Assembly: GCA_964035545.1 (NCBI GenBank)
Contig: OZ037772.1
Location: forward strand, 5,667,733-5,731,732
Length of the DNA: 64,000 nt
Direction of reading: 5' to 3'
DNA from: Bugula neritina
Taxonomy: Eukaryota > Bryozoa > Gymnolaemata > Cheilostomatida > Bugulidae
The notes beneath the pieces are model-generated. The model was not told the origin of the DNA. It did no database searches and saw only the letters and a program-made list of their open reading frames with translations. A program made the position numbers and the translations under genes. Positions 20,615-48,913 of the stretch are shown piece after piece; the first letter of the stretch is position 1, and every line of letters begins with the position of its first letter.

Positions 20615-23349
20615 ATATAATAAACAATATAAAGTGAACCTTTTCGATTAATACAATAATAATTGCACCACTAAAATCTACCACAGTATTTGTAGAACAA
20701 AATGGCTTCTAAACCACAACAAATGGTGAGATGTACTATTTGTTTATCTAAACTCAATATAGAGGAATGCAAGGCACTGCCTTGTACTCACCCACACTGT
20801 GACAAGTGTTTGAATGAATTCTATGGAAGGCTGAATGCTCTTAAATGTGGAATATGTCGGTGGGTGAATAATATAATAACATAATAATATGTTACATAAT
20901 ATTCTATATTTCATAATATAATGTTCATAGTAACATAAATATCGTAGGTAGGTAGGTGAATAATATAATAATATATAATATAATATGTTACATAATATTA
21001 TGCAGGTATTTTATAATAATGTAAATTATAATATAAATAATATGATGATATTTACTATAAGTGTTTATGCTATATGTAGTATACCTGTATTGCTATACCA
21101 GGTTATAGAACAGATAGTGTTACACTGTAAACTTTTATATATAATTATTATACTTTATATACTATATAGCCTATAGTCAATAATCTATCAACAATAAATC
21201 GATCATTTATTTTATAGACAAGTGTTCAATACTACACCTGATAAGTTACCAACAGCAGACCAGATGAAACAGATAGATAAGTCTATACTCTGTGAAGTCT
21301 GTACAAAGTCAGGAGTGACTAACACACCTGCTCTGGTGTATTGTTTAGTGTGTTCCAAACTGTACTGCGCTAAACATGTCATTGTGAGTTGGCACTCTGT
21401 AATTTTTAGCTGTGTGCAAATGTAGTTTTATTTGTCTCTAGACTCTGGAGTAAATTAGCTGCCATCAGGTAAAAATATTTATTGTGTTATCTGTGTATGT
21501 CTCCTTATATTTTGTATAGATAGATTGGGGTAGCCAAACTTCCAAAAAGCCGAATATATATTCGTATTTTGGTGTTATTTCACAGAGAAATAATTTAATA
21601 ATTTCACAATACAAAATCCAAAGTATTTGAATCCATTGATCAAGTGAAATCATTTGCTTATTTCCACTCATCTCTTCATATGGATTGGTTTTTATGCTTT
21701 TAGAACTTAGCAAATTTTGATCAACATACAATTCCTCATATGGATTGGTTTTGTGCTTTTAGAGTTTAGCAAATATCGATTAGCATACATTATGCTGTAA
21801 TTTAGAATACCCTGGATAAAATATATGATTAAGGGGACATAACTCTCATATTTCACTTGTTGCATTCATGATTCAATTCCACTATAAATTGCACGGCACA
21901 TAGCTTTTAGTATTATTCTAAATATATCATATAGCATTGCATATATACTTTACGCAGTATAAGATTATGACATTGAGGCAATTATAACGTGTAAATGCAA
22001 TCTAATATATACAATATCATTAGTAAAATGCATACTACTCTGCATATATTTATTGTAGGATCATGACATTGTGTCTGAGGAACATTCTAGAATTAATATG
22101 ACAGAGTATAAAGCTCGCGCTGCTAAGTTAGAGAAGAGAATGTGTGAGACACATGGAGAGGTAGAGTATTCTTTGGGTTGTAAAGTCTGTCTCAAACTAC
22201 TCTGTACTCAATGTGTACCTACAGCTGGGTTATGTGTCCATGGTAAGTGTCTATTCTTCTGTTTACTTGCTATATATATTACATGATTCAGGTACACAAC
22301 AGCTTATACATTCTTTGTATATATTACTTCAGGTACATCACAGCATACATTCTTGACATTGAAAGATTTAACAATGCAGCTAGTGGAAGTCACAAAGTTG
22401 AAGGCAAGAGAAGACAACTTATCTGGTTATTACAAACAGATAGCTGAAAACATTGATGAGTTTCAAACTGAAACCAAGAAGCTACTGGGGATGCTATGTA
22501 AACAGCGTGATGATCAGGTGATTGTTACATGGTTTTTAAATTTGATAAATATAAACATCATATGGAAACTGTGAGAGTTTGTTTATAGCTTTTTGATATT
22601 TATCTAAGATAAGCTACTTTTTTGATAAATGCAAGATGGTTATACACTCAGACACTCTTCAAACAATCCTAGCTTGTCTAATGTTTAATGTGACTGTGTT
22701 TAGATAGCAGCTATTCAACAGAAGTATGACAAACTAGAGAAAGAACTGGTGGAGAAGAGAGAAAAGACTGAGAGTCAAACAGTGAACTTCATGGTAGAGG
22801 AAGTTGGGGTTAGATACTGTCAGCTGTATAATCACAGAACAGGAATAGAGGCTAGGTTAGACCAAAGTCATGAGGTTAGTTGCAGAGCATATATAGTAGA
22901 TGTTAGGATCTGTAGCAGTTTTATGCAATATTTCAGTGTCTTTATATAATTTATATATTTCTTGTTTCTCTATCTGTAAATAACATCTAAAGATTATATA
23001 AGTAGAAAATGGATCAGGTAATGACCAATAATAGGACTTCTATAATATAGGGCTGTCCAACATTTATGCCACCCTCAAAGACATAAAGCAAAGTTTTTTG
23101 CTCAGATATGCTAATTAAAGTGGAAAAACACCCTTAATTAAATGCCTTTTTGTGTACATTGCTAAAACATACAGCCTGTATTAGTTAATAGGACTTCATT
23201 GTGTAACGATTTATAAGAATTTTGAATGAAGCAATTGAAAAAATACTGTCACTGTGTTCACAGTTCAAGCTAAGTTTAACAGACTGGTCGTTGTCATTAG
23301 AATATTTCACTTTATTTGCCCTCGGTCTGAAAAGGTTTGACACCCAGTA

Positions 23350-23660
23350 CTATAACGCTATATGACACTGTATTATAATATATAGGATACTGTATAATAC
23401 AATAATACCCTAATTAATACTTATAATATCATAGGATACTGTATATAGTACTATAGAACATTATATAATACTATACGTTACTGTATAATACCATAGAGTA
23501 GGCTACTGTAAACTACTGTATAGGATACTGCAGTATAATAGTTAATACCATATGATACAGTATAGTGTATAATCGTATAGGACACTTCACAATATACTAT
23601 AGGATAATGTTTTATAATACTATATTAGGATGCTGTATTTATTACCATATAGCACACTGT
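23350..23660. repeat. degenerate tandem repeat in intron 5 of copy 2
   Basis: A run of diverged units resembling ATAGGATACTGTATAATACY with period about 22-25 bases. Copy 1 has only a few such units at 2660-2730, so the array expanded in copy 2. Confidence 0.6.
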
Positions 23661-24276
23661 CAAATTTGAAATCTGTGCTTTCTTAGGGTACAGTTTATTA
23701 GCTTAAACTTTACCCATTAGTTTGTAGAAGTCTGTTTCCCTTATACTGCATTGCAATCTCTATCCTTCAATGTTTTGCTTTGCAATGCTGCTCTTTAGAT
23801 TTTTTTGTTAGTCTCAAACACAGCATTGTTGTTGATCTCATTGTCCATACTCAACCCTGACATGCTCGATAATAGCAAACAACTCCCAAACACCTGCTAC
23901 ACAGTGTCGCATTGTCTGTATATTTAATATTGTTAGGTTGACATCATCAAGTCATATCGTGATATGAAGAAGGAGATTGATAGACTGTTGACAGAAGAGA
24001 TTCCTAAGTTAATGGATTTCGATTTTGTAACATCAGTTAAAATCAAAGGTTGGTTTTATATGTTATCCATGCAAAATTATTTGAAAACAACATATTGAAT
24101 AGAACTAGAATAAATGGTCATTTTATGACATTTTGTTATGTCTTGTCGTATTTAAATAACATCATCACGGAAGTATATTTTGACCTTTAGATTTCGGGTA
24201 TATTATGTATGTAAGCTATATGTTGCTAACTGTTACATTTTCATTTTCATTTTCCTCGTTTGGTATTTCACTCAAT

Positions 24277-24470
24277 ATAAAAAAACTCTTGCAAGTCTAT
24301 AGTCACCATCTCTGTGAGAAACCCCTGAGGTTTTTGTTAAAGAGGGCTAAGGACTTATTCAAATGAGGCACAAGAGCAATTATGACTGGATGCTTTTTCT
24401 AACATCACCAATAGCCTTTTTTAGGAGCAGCCTCAGTTTAGGAGTTAGCGCGTTTGACTAGTATTTCACT
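24277..24470 (-). mobile_element. SINE-like element (same family as 28417-28630)
   Basis: Aligned by eye with the antisense SINE at 28417-28630: shared blocks AAAAAAACTC, TATAGTCAC, TGTGAGAAACCCCTGA, AATGAGGCACA and ATGACTGGATGCT. The outer (tRNA-side) part differs and instead holds a tRNA-like TTTAGGAGTTAGCGCGTTTG segment in the opposite orientation, so this copy looks chimeric or rearranged. It lies in intron 6 of copy 2. Confidence 0.5.
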
Positions 24471-26098
24471 TTATATATTTGTCTTATAAAAATACAATAT
24501 ACATAATAGTTTAATTTGACATGATGAAAGCATTACTATAATGATATTTTCCAAAACTGGGTTTATACTATTGCCACACTACATCCCTACAATATACTAT
24601 TACACCAAGTTTTGAAGTAAATAATGTTAGTGGGAATCTTTAGTATTTAATCTACACTGAGGAGGAAGTGGCCTACATCTCCCCCATCTGTAAGCTTCTC
24701 TCAACTATATTATAGACTTACACACTTGTGCAATAGCTGTGCTTACTCTTGGAGAATACTAATACAAGTTGTTGGTGAACACAACCTAATTTAATATAGT
24801 AGTATATCACTAAATAGAATATCATTTAAATTGATTTTAATATTTTGTTGACATGAAGGGAGCTGTTGATTTTTTAAATTTTTTTAATAATTGATTCCCA
24901 TAAAAATAATCTGGTAGGGAAAGCAAAATTGTAATAATAATTTTTTAAATGAAAAATGGACGGTCATTGCAGTGCTGCTATAGCACTGCTGTTTGTGTAG
25001 TGATGCACCAAAATATACATGTATATGTTTATATATCTGCTATTTTTTCTGATGTATCAGCTGTTTTATATTATATTACCATGTCATGCGTGTTAGTATT
25101 TTATTACAGAAGAGAAAAGAGATACAGAGATTGAGTTGACCAATGAAAAGAGAGCAAGGATAACTCCTGAACAAGGACTGGTTGTCTCACCTCCACCACC
25201 CAAGTCTATAGAACTGATAAACTCTGTTATAGTTTCTTCATACTGTGAGTCTGTTTACACCTATAAAGGTATCACATATGCTGGGTGTGATGGAGGTGTA
25301 CACAGGATAGATGAGAACAACAAAGTTACTAAATCGTTCATCTCTATTAAAGGTAGCATTGTGTGGAGTATCTCAGTACATAATGATAGGATATATACTC
25401 TGTCTTGATTCAACTGTAAGAGTTCATAACCTTGAAGGGAGGTCCATTACCAGCTGGACTCATACAGATAATAAATCAAAGTGGCTAAATCAGCTTGCCA
25501 TCATAAACAATCAGATAGCTATTCCTGACAGGCTGAATAAGACTCTAGTATTTTACTCTCTGAATGGAGGTAGTAAACACTCTACCCTGTTCTCTGCTCA
25601 CTGATACTATTGTACGTCTGTCTGCTGCAGATAACAACTCAATTATTATATCTCAGCATCACTCATCTCTAGTATACAAATTAGACACCACATCAGGTGA
25701 CATCATATGGCAGTGTAAGGATGTGACTAAACCTTGTGGAGTGACCTGCTATAGAGATGAGTTTGTACTTGTGGCTGATATTACTAAACCTACCTCACTC
25801 TGTGTACTATCATTACATACAGGTTAGTTACTGTGTAGAATGCATATAGCGTATGAAACATAAGTGTTATAGTTTGATGAAATGAGTTCATTCATATTTA
25901 TTTTTATGCTGCAAATAAATTGCACTCTCTTTTTATCATCTTTAATTCCTAAAACAGAAATTTATGTATTTTATCCCGGCAGGCAAGTTACTAACTAGGA
26001 TACGTACTAAAGACATGCTTCATTTACACCTTAATGGCTCTACTCTACTAGCTTCAAGATTATTTTGTAGGTCAGTACTGTTCTGTCAGCTGAAGTGA

Positions 26099-28416
26099 AG
26101 TGAACTAATAGACTGGGATTCCCCAATAAGGGTCAGTAAATGTTGTAGAGGGTTTTGACTGCCTTTCTAATTCATGTTTGTTATCTCGCTTTGCATTGAT
26201 TGGTTGTGCATTGTATGTTGTTGCACAACAAGTTGTGCTGTATTGAATTTTATTGCATGGAAATATTATGCATATTTAATTAAATTAAATAAATGTTGTT
26301 AAACCAGTAGCGTGTAAATTACTACCAGATATCTCCCTTGATTATTTATTAACTGATAGTCAAATTATAAAGCAGCTGTTTAAAATACACATAATTTATA
26401 CTAATTTATACTAATTTTATATTATACTATGTCAGATATTGTGTACTGGACATATCTTCTATGGTTTGTAGAACACATCATGTTGAGTCATACATATAAG
26501 GAGTTACCTTCCCAGTACATCACTATTCTTTATTCAGTCCACCATGTCAATTACCCCCCCCCCCTCCCTAAGAGTGTTTGCATGTTTTTGCTTTACAGTG
26601 GACTACAGACAGGTTATAACCACACCATTTGCCAACATTTTACAAGCAATATATCTGATTAATTAAATCACACTATTCATTGTATTATATACAATGAGCA
26701 GTTCATTTGAGAAATATATGATTTCTTTTTATTAAATAATTGATCTTGAGCTAATAAACTAAAATTCCAAAATTGCATCAACTCTTATTTTAAATACATT
26801 CAAATTTTATGGTCTGTATTTTATACTACAGATTTTCTTGGAGTTATCTTTCTGCATAAAGTAAGACTGCACAATAACTTCAACTAGCTATAGAGCTTTT
26901 ACATAGTCATACCTTTCCTGTGATATAATATAAACTGTAACAATTAGGTATATTATGCGAATATATTTTTCCTAGAGTATTAAACCATCAATAATTTTAG
27001 TACAGCTAAGGTAATTGCCTTCTCTGTTACAGCTTTTATGCTTGCACTACAAATGGTGCATACATATAAGCTAAACTTGAAGCTTTCACCAAAAACCTTT
27101 TGCTACAAAAAATGCCAACTGTTGGATTTTTGAGTAAGTATTATGCTGCTATTTCTCCAATTAAAACTTAGCTACTCTCCATTTGGTGAAATAGCATAAG
27201 CATTTGCGATAAGAAATATTCTTTTTCAGTAAGTAATTATTTGAAATTTGAATGTAATATGATGAAAGAAGCGATCAAGCCAACACAGCGTCCTGCTGTA
27301 CGCAAGAAACTAAGTGTCCCGGTAAAGTTTTTTCAACCATCATATTCCGCTTACCAAACTCTTTAAGCATTTTTACAAACTAACCTTTATTTCTATGCGA
27401 TACACAACAATAAAGCTGAGATTTTATACATTAACCTATGCAGACCGTATTATACAGAAAATTAGAGTTTTATTATAACTTTCTACAGGCCTCTCATAGT
27501 CTTACCTCTTTACTAGTAAACATTGCACAGGGCATGGCTACTTACAATTATAGTTTTTGTATACTGTGATACGTTATAGTTATAGAAATATTAGGAGACA
27601 AGTTCTGTCTATTTAATAATCAACACTGTTACAAGCTACCTCTACTACAATATTAATTTCCTTTTACTCAACATATACAAGCAACACTTTATGGAGCTGG
27701 TCACATGTTAGTAATACTTAAGTAGACATAACGAATATCGTTGGATGAGTTTTACTAGTAGCTAAGTCACTCTCTATTTCATTGGTGGAAGAAATCAATA
27801 TCTCTCAATAGATTAGCAAATAATTAAGTTCTATGAATACAATAAGATCTATGAACGCTATGAATGAACCTATAGAACAAATACACCATTCTGATTGGAC
27901 ACACAAAAGAAAATTAATAACTCCGCCCTAGTTGGATTTTCCAGTTTAATTCCTACAATGAGTCATGCAGTTTCATTTAGGTTAAGACCTGCTTATTGTA
28001 GCTTTAAGAAGAGAATTCGGATACAGCAAAATACTTCATTGATCATAAGATACTGGTAATTAATCTAAATATTTTATAATTTTAACTTATTGTCACTTTT
28101 CAGCTGCTGCGGTATTGATTTATTTTATTTATTTATTCATTTACAGTAAAATAAATTTATTGTCTCTCAAAAATAGTTTTAAGTATTCTCACTTTTTAGC
28201 TTTTGTACATTTCACCATGTGAAACTTACTATAAGTGATCTGGATGAAATATTATAGTAACTGTCATGAATATTTGTATGCTTTATGTTCACACAAATAT
28301 ATAATAGGTAGTTGCAGTTCAAAAAATTAACTTCATTAAAACACAATCTACTTTTCCTGCTCAATTTATTAAGATTACTTCAATCTGTAACACTATATAT
28401 ATAAGCATCTTCCATA
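26099..28416. other. 3' flank of TRIM copy 2, no gene recognised
   Basis: AT-rich. Segments at about 26970-27245 align with the flank of copy 1 (12825-13110), and 27580-27760 aligns with the flank of copy 3 (about 45000-45180; shared CTCAACATATACAAGCAAC). This marks the extent of the duplicated unit. A C-rich run lies near 26557. No coding exon is supported. Confidence 0.5.
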
Positions 28417-28630
28417 AAAAAACTCACACAAGTTTATAGTCACTATCCCTGTGAGAAACCCCTGATGGAAAGGGTTTTTGTTAAAGCGGGCTAATGACTT
28501 ATTTAAATGAGGCACAGGAGCAATTATGACTGGATGCTCTTCCTAACATCACCAATGACCTTTGTCAGGCTCGAACCCATGACCTCGTGTTTACTAGGCA
28601 AATGCTCTAATCCCTAGACCACGGCTGTTC
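28417..28630 (-). mobile_element. tRNA-derived SINE, antisense
   Basis: The minus strand begins with a tRNA-like head: A-box-like TGGTCTAGGGATTAGAGC and B-box GGGTTCGAGCC (plus-strand 28568-28578), correctly spaced. A body with GGTGATGTTAGGAAGAGCAT follows, and the element ends near an AGTTTTTTTATGG tail. A second member is at 24277-24470. The body shares a motif with the 5' end of the RTE-like LINE at 42541-42870. Confidence 0.7.
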
Positions 28631-29111
28631 AAATATATAAGCATTTTCAATAGATATACAACGCATATTTAGCATAATAATAATAATGACAGCAGCTTCA
28701 ACAATAGCACTTTTCAACTAATCGAAAAAAAAGTATTTCACAAGTTGAATATGTAAGTAAAGTACTTGAGGCTGTATTGTAAAAAAAAGACTTCTAATTA
28801 AAATACAGTGAATGTCATATAGATTTGTGTTAGCTGAATTGTGCAGTTTAATAACTTTCCTGTGTATTTATGTCTATCGTAGATGAACACCATGACTCTG
28901 GTTATCCTAGGCTGTATTCTTCTATTTATGTATTATGTTACACTGTATAGCATACATTGTACCCTGTATACATGGTATATGTTATATAATACAATATGCT
29001 TGGATATACTATACTTTTACTGGTTATATTATGCAATAAGTAATGCATGCTATTGCAATGTTTTAATGCCACAAAATAATAAAACATACACTATTCTACT
29101 TGTAGGACAAG
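28631..29111. other. upstream flank of TRIM copy 3
   Basis: AT-rich, no gene recognised. It ends in CTTGTAGGACAAG directly before the ATG, matching the splice-site-like sequence ahead of copies 1 and 2. Confidence 0.4.
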
Positions 29112-43993
<14,882 letters not shown>

Positions 43994-46685
43994 AAATGAA
44001 ATATTACACTAGGATACTTCGATAATGATCAGTAAGGGCTATGGGCTATTCTCTTCGCAATTATGATATTGCATTGTGATGTATTCATAGTGTATCGCAT
44101 TATATACTTCACTGCATTGTACTGTATAATATACTGCATTTATATTTTGTTGTGTTGTATTGTAATAGAGTTCATTCTTCTTCAATATAGTTAATTGAAG
44201 CTTCTTCTCCAACCCTAGTATTATCTCTCATGCTCAGTTTAAAATTTTACAGATATTATTCCCCTTAATGGGACTACTGTGCTAATACATATATACACCA
44301 TGAAATCATCCTCCCCTATCCCACTTCATATCTGTTCTGATATACTTACTCATCTAATTAATTTCTAGAATTGTCTTTCATTTAATTTTAATTTTACGGT
44401 TTCTTCACCAAAAGGAAATGTAAGTGTGGTCAGATACCCCCTCCATATATGTTAGCAGAGACCTTTTGTCATAGATTGACTGAATCATTATGTATTCTTT
44501 TAAGTGTCTCTATCCACCACATCAGCTGTTGATTTATACATTTCATTGTGTCCACTGCATATGATTGTAGTTTGTATTTTACTATATTTTGTAGAACATG
44601 TCATGTTGAGTCATACATAAGGAGTTACCTATACTCTATATTCAACTATCACATCAAAAGAAAAGATTAAGCCAAAATTCTGTCTGGCTGCATCAGTCAA
44701 GAAATTCCAGTGTCTTTGATAAACTTGTATCAGGCATCACATTTTGTCGCCAATTTTTTTAAGTAACTCTACAACTTCAAATTGAGTTCCATACACCAAT
44801 AAAAGTCAAGCTAACACATGATATATTATTTACCTAAGACCATGTTTTTATAATTACCTAATTTTATCATTTTACATAAACTTATATATTTACTAGTAAA
44901 CATTGTACAGAGCACGGGTATACAAGTATTTAGAGTTATAGACTGTGATGTATTTTGTTATAACTGACAGAGCTACTGAAGCAGTTAGAAGGAACTATAT
45001 TTAGTCTGAGTAGTTATAGAAATATTAGAAGACATGTTCTGTCTTACATAATAGTCAACACTATTACATGCCACATCTGCTAGAATATTCATGTGCTTTC
45101 ACTCAACATATACAAGCAACAGTTATAGTCACATGCTAGTAATACTAAACTAAAGTAGAAATAATAAATATATTTGATTGAACTGTACTATACTGTGTTT
45201 CCATTATCGCATTATGCGAATGGATTTTCTTATTCGCCATATTATATGGAACCAGCTGCATCGAAGCAAAACCGCAGCCAAAATTCAACCGAACGGCTCC
45301 TTCAATGAAAAATTTATTTTGCGTTATGCGCATGATGGAAATGTTTCCTTCGGTTAAATCGAATGAAAACCTTTTGTGCCGAAGGCAGAGATCAGCATTT
45401 ATGGCAGCTAGTTACGCGATGCAAACAATAATTTTAAGTTACAACCTAGGCTAAAGTGTAGGTAGGCTACTTCGGTTCATAAAAATTTGAATTATTTTAT
45501 TCATCACAGGATAGTTAAGGGCATCCTCACTAAGAATATCATAAATTTCTCTCGAAATGTAGTTTAGGTTATTGAATAATATGGCTCTGTGGGTGGCATG
45601 CGTGTACAGGCAATTGTTTAGCCTAAGATCAAACTACAACCAATAAGCAGCAACCTTTATTAGGGCTGCGTAGTCTATCAACATTCCATTATGGGCGCTA
45701 AATAAACAAGGTACAAAGCAAGCTATTCATTATAGCCTGCCAGCTAGCAAGCCTGTAATTATTATGTACGCGCCAATATCTTCTCATCCCTACGTGCTCA
45801 TTGAAGCATGAAGTACTGCGCGCTGCTAATTTTCTATGAGAAAATATAGCATTTTCAGTGTATAAATCACCAATTTATGGGCAATCTAGAAGAGTTATTG
45901 GAAAAAGAAAAAATTTACACTGGATAAATATCTCAGGATTCCAGCAGTGCAATTTTTATTCAGATATCATGTTTTCCTGCTGAGATATTTTACTGGTACT
46001 GAAAAGTCAGCTTTTCAGGCAAAATTGGCCAACATTGGGCAGTTTTTTGTCTATAACTTTGCAAAAAAAATGAAAATTGAAATTTCCAAAAAAGTTACAC
46101 TGGGGAAAAACAAGATCTACAACATAGTTTTTAAATTTTGACTCTAGTATAATTAGGTGAGATTTTATTTTACTGGTACTGAATTCTTATATGATTACAA
46201 TGCAAACCTCAGCAAGGCAGTTGCAGCTAAAAGGTTGCCCTTAACTATCCTGTGTGATCTGTTCCAAATTTTGCCACCATGGACAAAGTAATTCATTAAG
46301 AGATCAACTTGTATCCATGGAGACATTGCTTTCCCAGTGTGGGCAAGGCTACCCAACTCAGAAATTCCATGTTGTGATGGCAAATATTGTCCATCAATGG
46401 CATGATCAGCAAAGTAACTCCCATGTGTTGTGGATAACTCAGCTAACTTTCCTGCAACAAAATATTACATCATGACCGAACACTTTCCTGTAAGTTAAAA
46501 ACATTTTGATTAAGATTTAAAAAGAAAACCACTACAGCTAATTAAAATTCGTAGCCTAAAAAATTTGCTAATTAAATGTGGACGATTGCTTATGCAAGCT
46601 AAAATATTGTGATGAATCGTAGAAGTTCTCATCACTATGTTTTGAGAAGTTCTATAAATAAGTAACTATTTGCGTTATTAATAAT
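43994..46685. other. 3' flank of TRIM copy 3 and intergenic DNA
   Basis: Up to about 45180 it aligns in patches with the flanks of copies 1 and 2. A short segment at 45196-45341 has weakly inverted ends (TTTCCATTATCGCAT against GCGCATGATGGAAA) and may be a tiny MITE. From 45350 to 46685 I see no supportable gene; open frames near 46195-46475 look like chance. Confidence 0.4.
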
Positions 46686-47849
46686 TCACTCTGGGCATAG
46701 CTTTCTGAATGTCTCAAATGTTATTATAGTTAACCTCTTGGTGTAAGGAATTGTTCTTTTTTGTGTACTGTAAACGAAGATATCTATTTGAAGTCGCACA
46801 TGTTTGGAGTGTCGGGGACTCCGATATTGCAAACATGTCTGATCTCTAGCCGAAGGTTGGTAGAATCTTCTGAAATGAATGTTTTTCAAAAAACATAATG
46901 AGGCCAGCTCAGAGTGTAGAGTCAGTCTATACATCTGGTGCTGGCCGGATAAATACCATATCGATATTCTACTTTTTACAATGAAGCTATTCTTCTGCAC
47001 TTCAACCCACCCTTTTTTCTCCAATGCAGACAAAAGATTATGTTCTCCACTTAGTTGTTCCAAATCCGTAAAATTACTACACCAATATACTAAAGCCATA
47101 ATCATGCTTGTGTAACTGCAAGTCTCTAGTATTGCAAGTGACAGAAAAAATAGTTAAGCCTTTTGCTCAGCTCGCTATTTTTTGTTCAGTGGGTGATGAA
47201 TTTTTTTCAAAATGCCATAGTAATTTATTGTAGAAGGCAATTATAATTTTCTATATGTGAGAATACAAGATATTTATACCTTTTGTGAGCGACGTTGAGA
47301 ATGCATAAGTCTGGATGTCTTTAGAGTGAGTCTGTTTGACAGATGTCGATTTCTCAGAGTCAGTTGATTTGTCAATCACACTCGGGTTTCTGACATCTTG
47401 CAGGTGCTTGTAACTCTATCATATGACACAGCAGCACATGATTGGTCAATTGCACAAACAGCCAGACAATGTCGGTGTGTGGGAAGGTATTTCATGTTGT
47501 GTGTTTCTAGTATGGACAAGTAGTTTTGGTTGGTGTACACGTCTATTGCTACAACAGACATAACTCATAATATTCAGTCTGTACACTCCCCCTAAAACTA
47601 TTATATGTTTGAACTAAAAATAATTTCAATTTACTGCCTTATAATTTTTAAATCCTTTATACATATAATCTAACCTAATATAGTTCTTGTTACAATGACG
47701 ATAAATTTTTGAAGAACCTACAATTTATCGATATTGTTTTTGACAAAAGGTTGACAATACATAATAAATGACAAAAACTTACAGCATAGACAGTAGGCCT
47801 GAACAACTGCAATAAGTAAAACCAGAAGTACTTTAATCCAAACTTCCAT
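46686..47849 (-). pseudogene. secreted PAN/apple-like protein gene with a 1-base frameshift
   Basis: Three minus-strand exons with GT-AG borders. Exon 1 (47783-47849) encodes a signal peptide, MEVWIKVLLVLLIAVVQA, and ends at a GTAAGT donor. Exon 2 (47280-47548) follows TTGTAG and encodes HRHCLAVCAIDQSCAAVSYD and TCKMSE, the Cys spacing of a PAN/apple domain. Exon 3 (46686-47125) encodes about 146 residues (ETCSYTSMIMALVYWC ... KLCPE, stop) of no recognised family. In exon 2 the frame runs into TGA at about 47373-47375. The coding-like text continues in the next frame (VIDKSTDSEKSTSVKQTHSK), and only that frame joins exon 3 in phase. One base appears to be missing near 47375-47385. Either the gene is recently broken, the assembly has an error, or the product is a short 83-residue secreted PAN protein. 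Other PAN proteins bind proteins or sugars outside the cell. Confidence 0.5.

Positions 47850-48912
<1,063 letters not shown>

Positions 48913-48913
<1 letters not shown>

Larger units (their letters stand above)
20702..26098 (+). pseudogene. TRIM-like gene, copy 2, two frameshifts in the propeller exon
   Basis: Exons: 20702-20859, 21218-21383, 22059-22242, 22333-22517, 22704-22874, 23937-24048, 25110-25822, 25983-26098. Lengths and phases of exons 1-6 are identical to copies 1 and 3. The RING, both B-boxes and the coiled coil are intact and start at MASKPQQMVRCTICL. In exon 7 the text around 25403-25408 lacks two bases relative to both sisters (they read TCTTCTGAT or an equivalent, here TCTTGAT), creating a TGA at 25406-25408. 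A second 2-base loss lies near 25566-25570 (AATGGAGG against AATGGGGAGG in copy 1). The two losses do not restore the frame. The predicted product is about 424 residues with less than half the propeller. Exon 8 retains its acceptor and stop. This is either a young pseudogene or a truncated paralogue; assembly error should be excluded. Confidence 0.8.

Noticed and set aside
46195-46475. Overlapping open frames on both strands
   Set aside because: No family, no splice support; length expected by chance.
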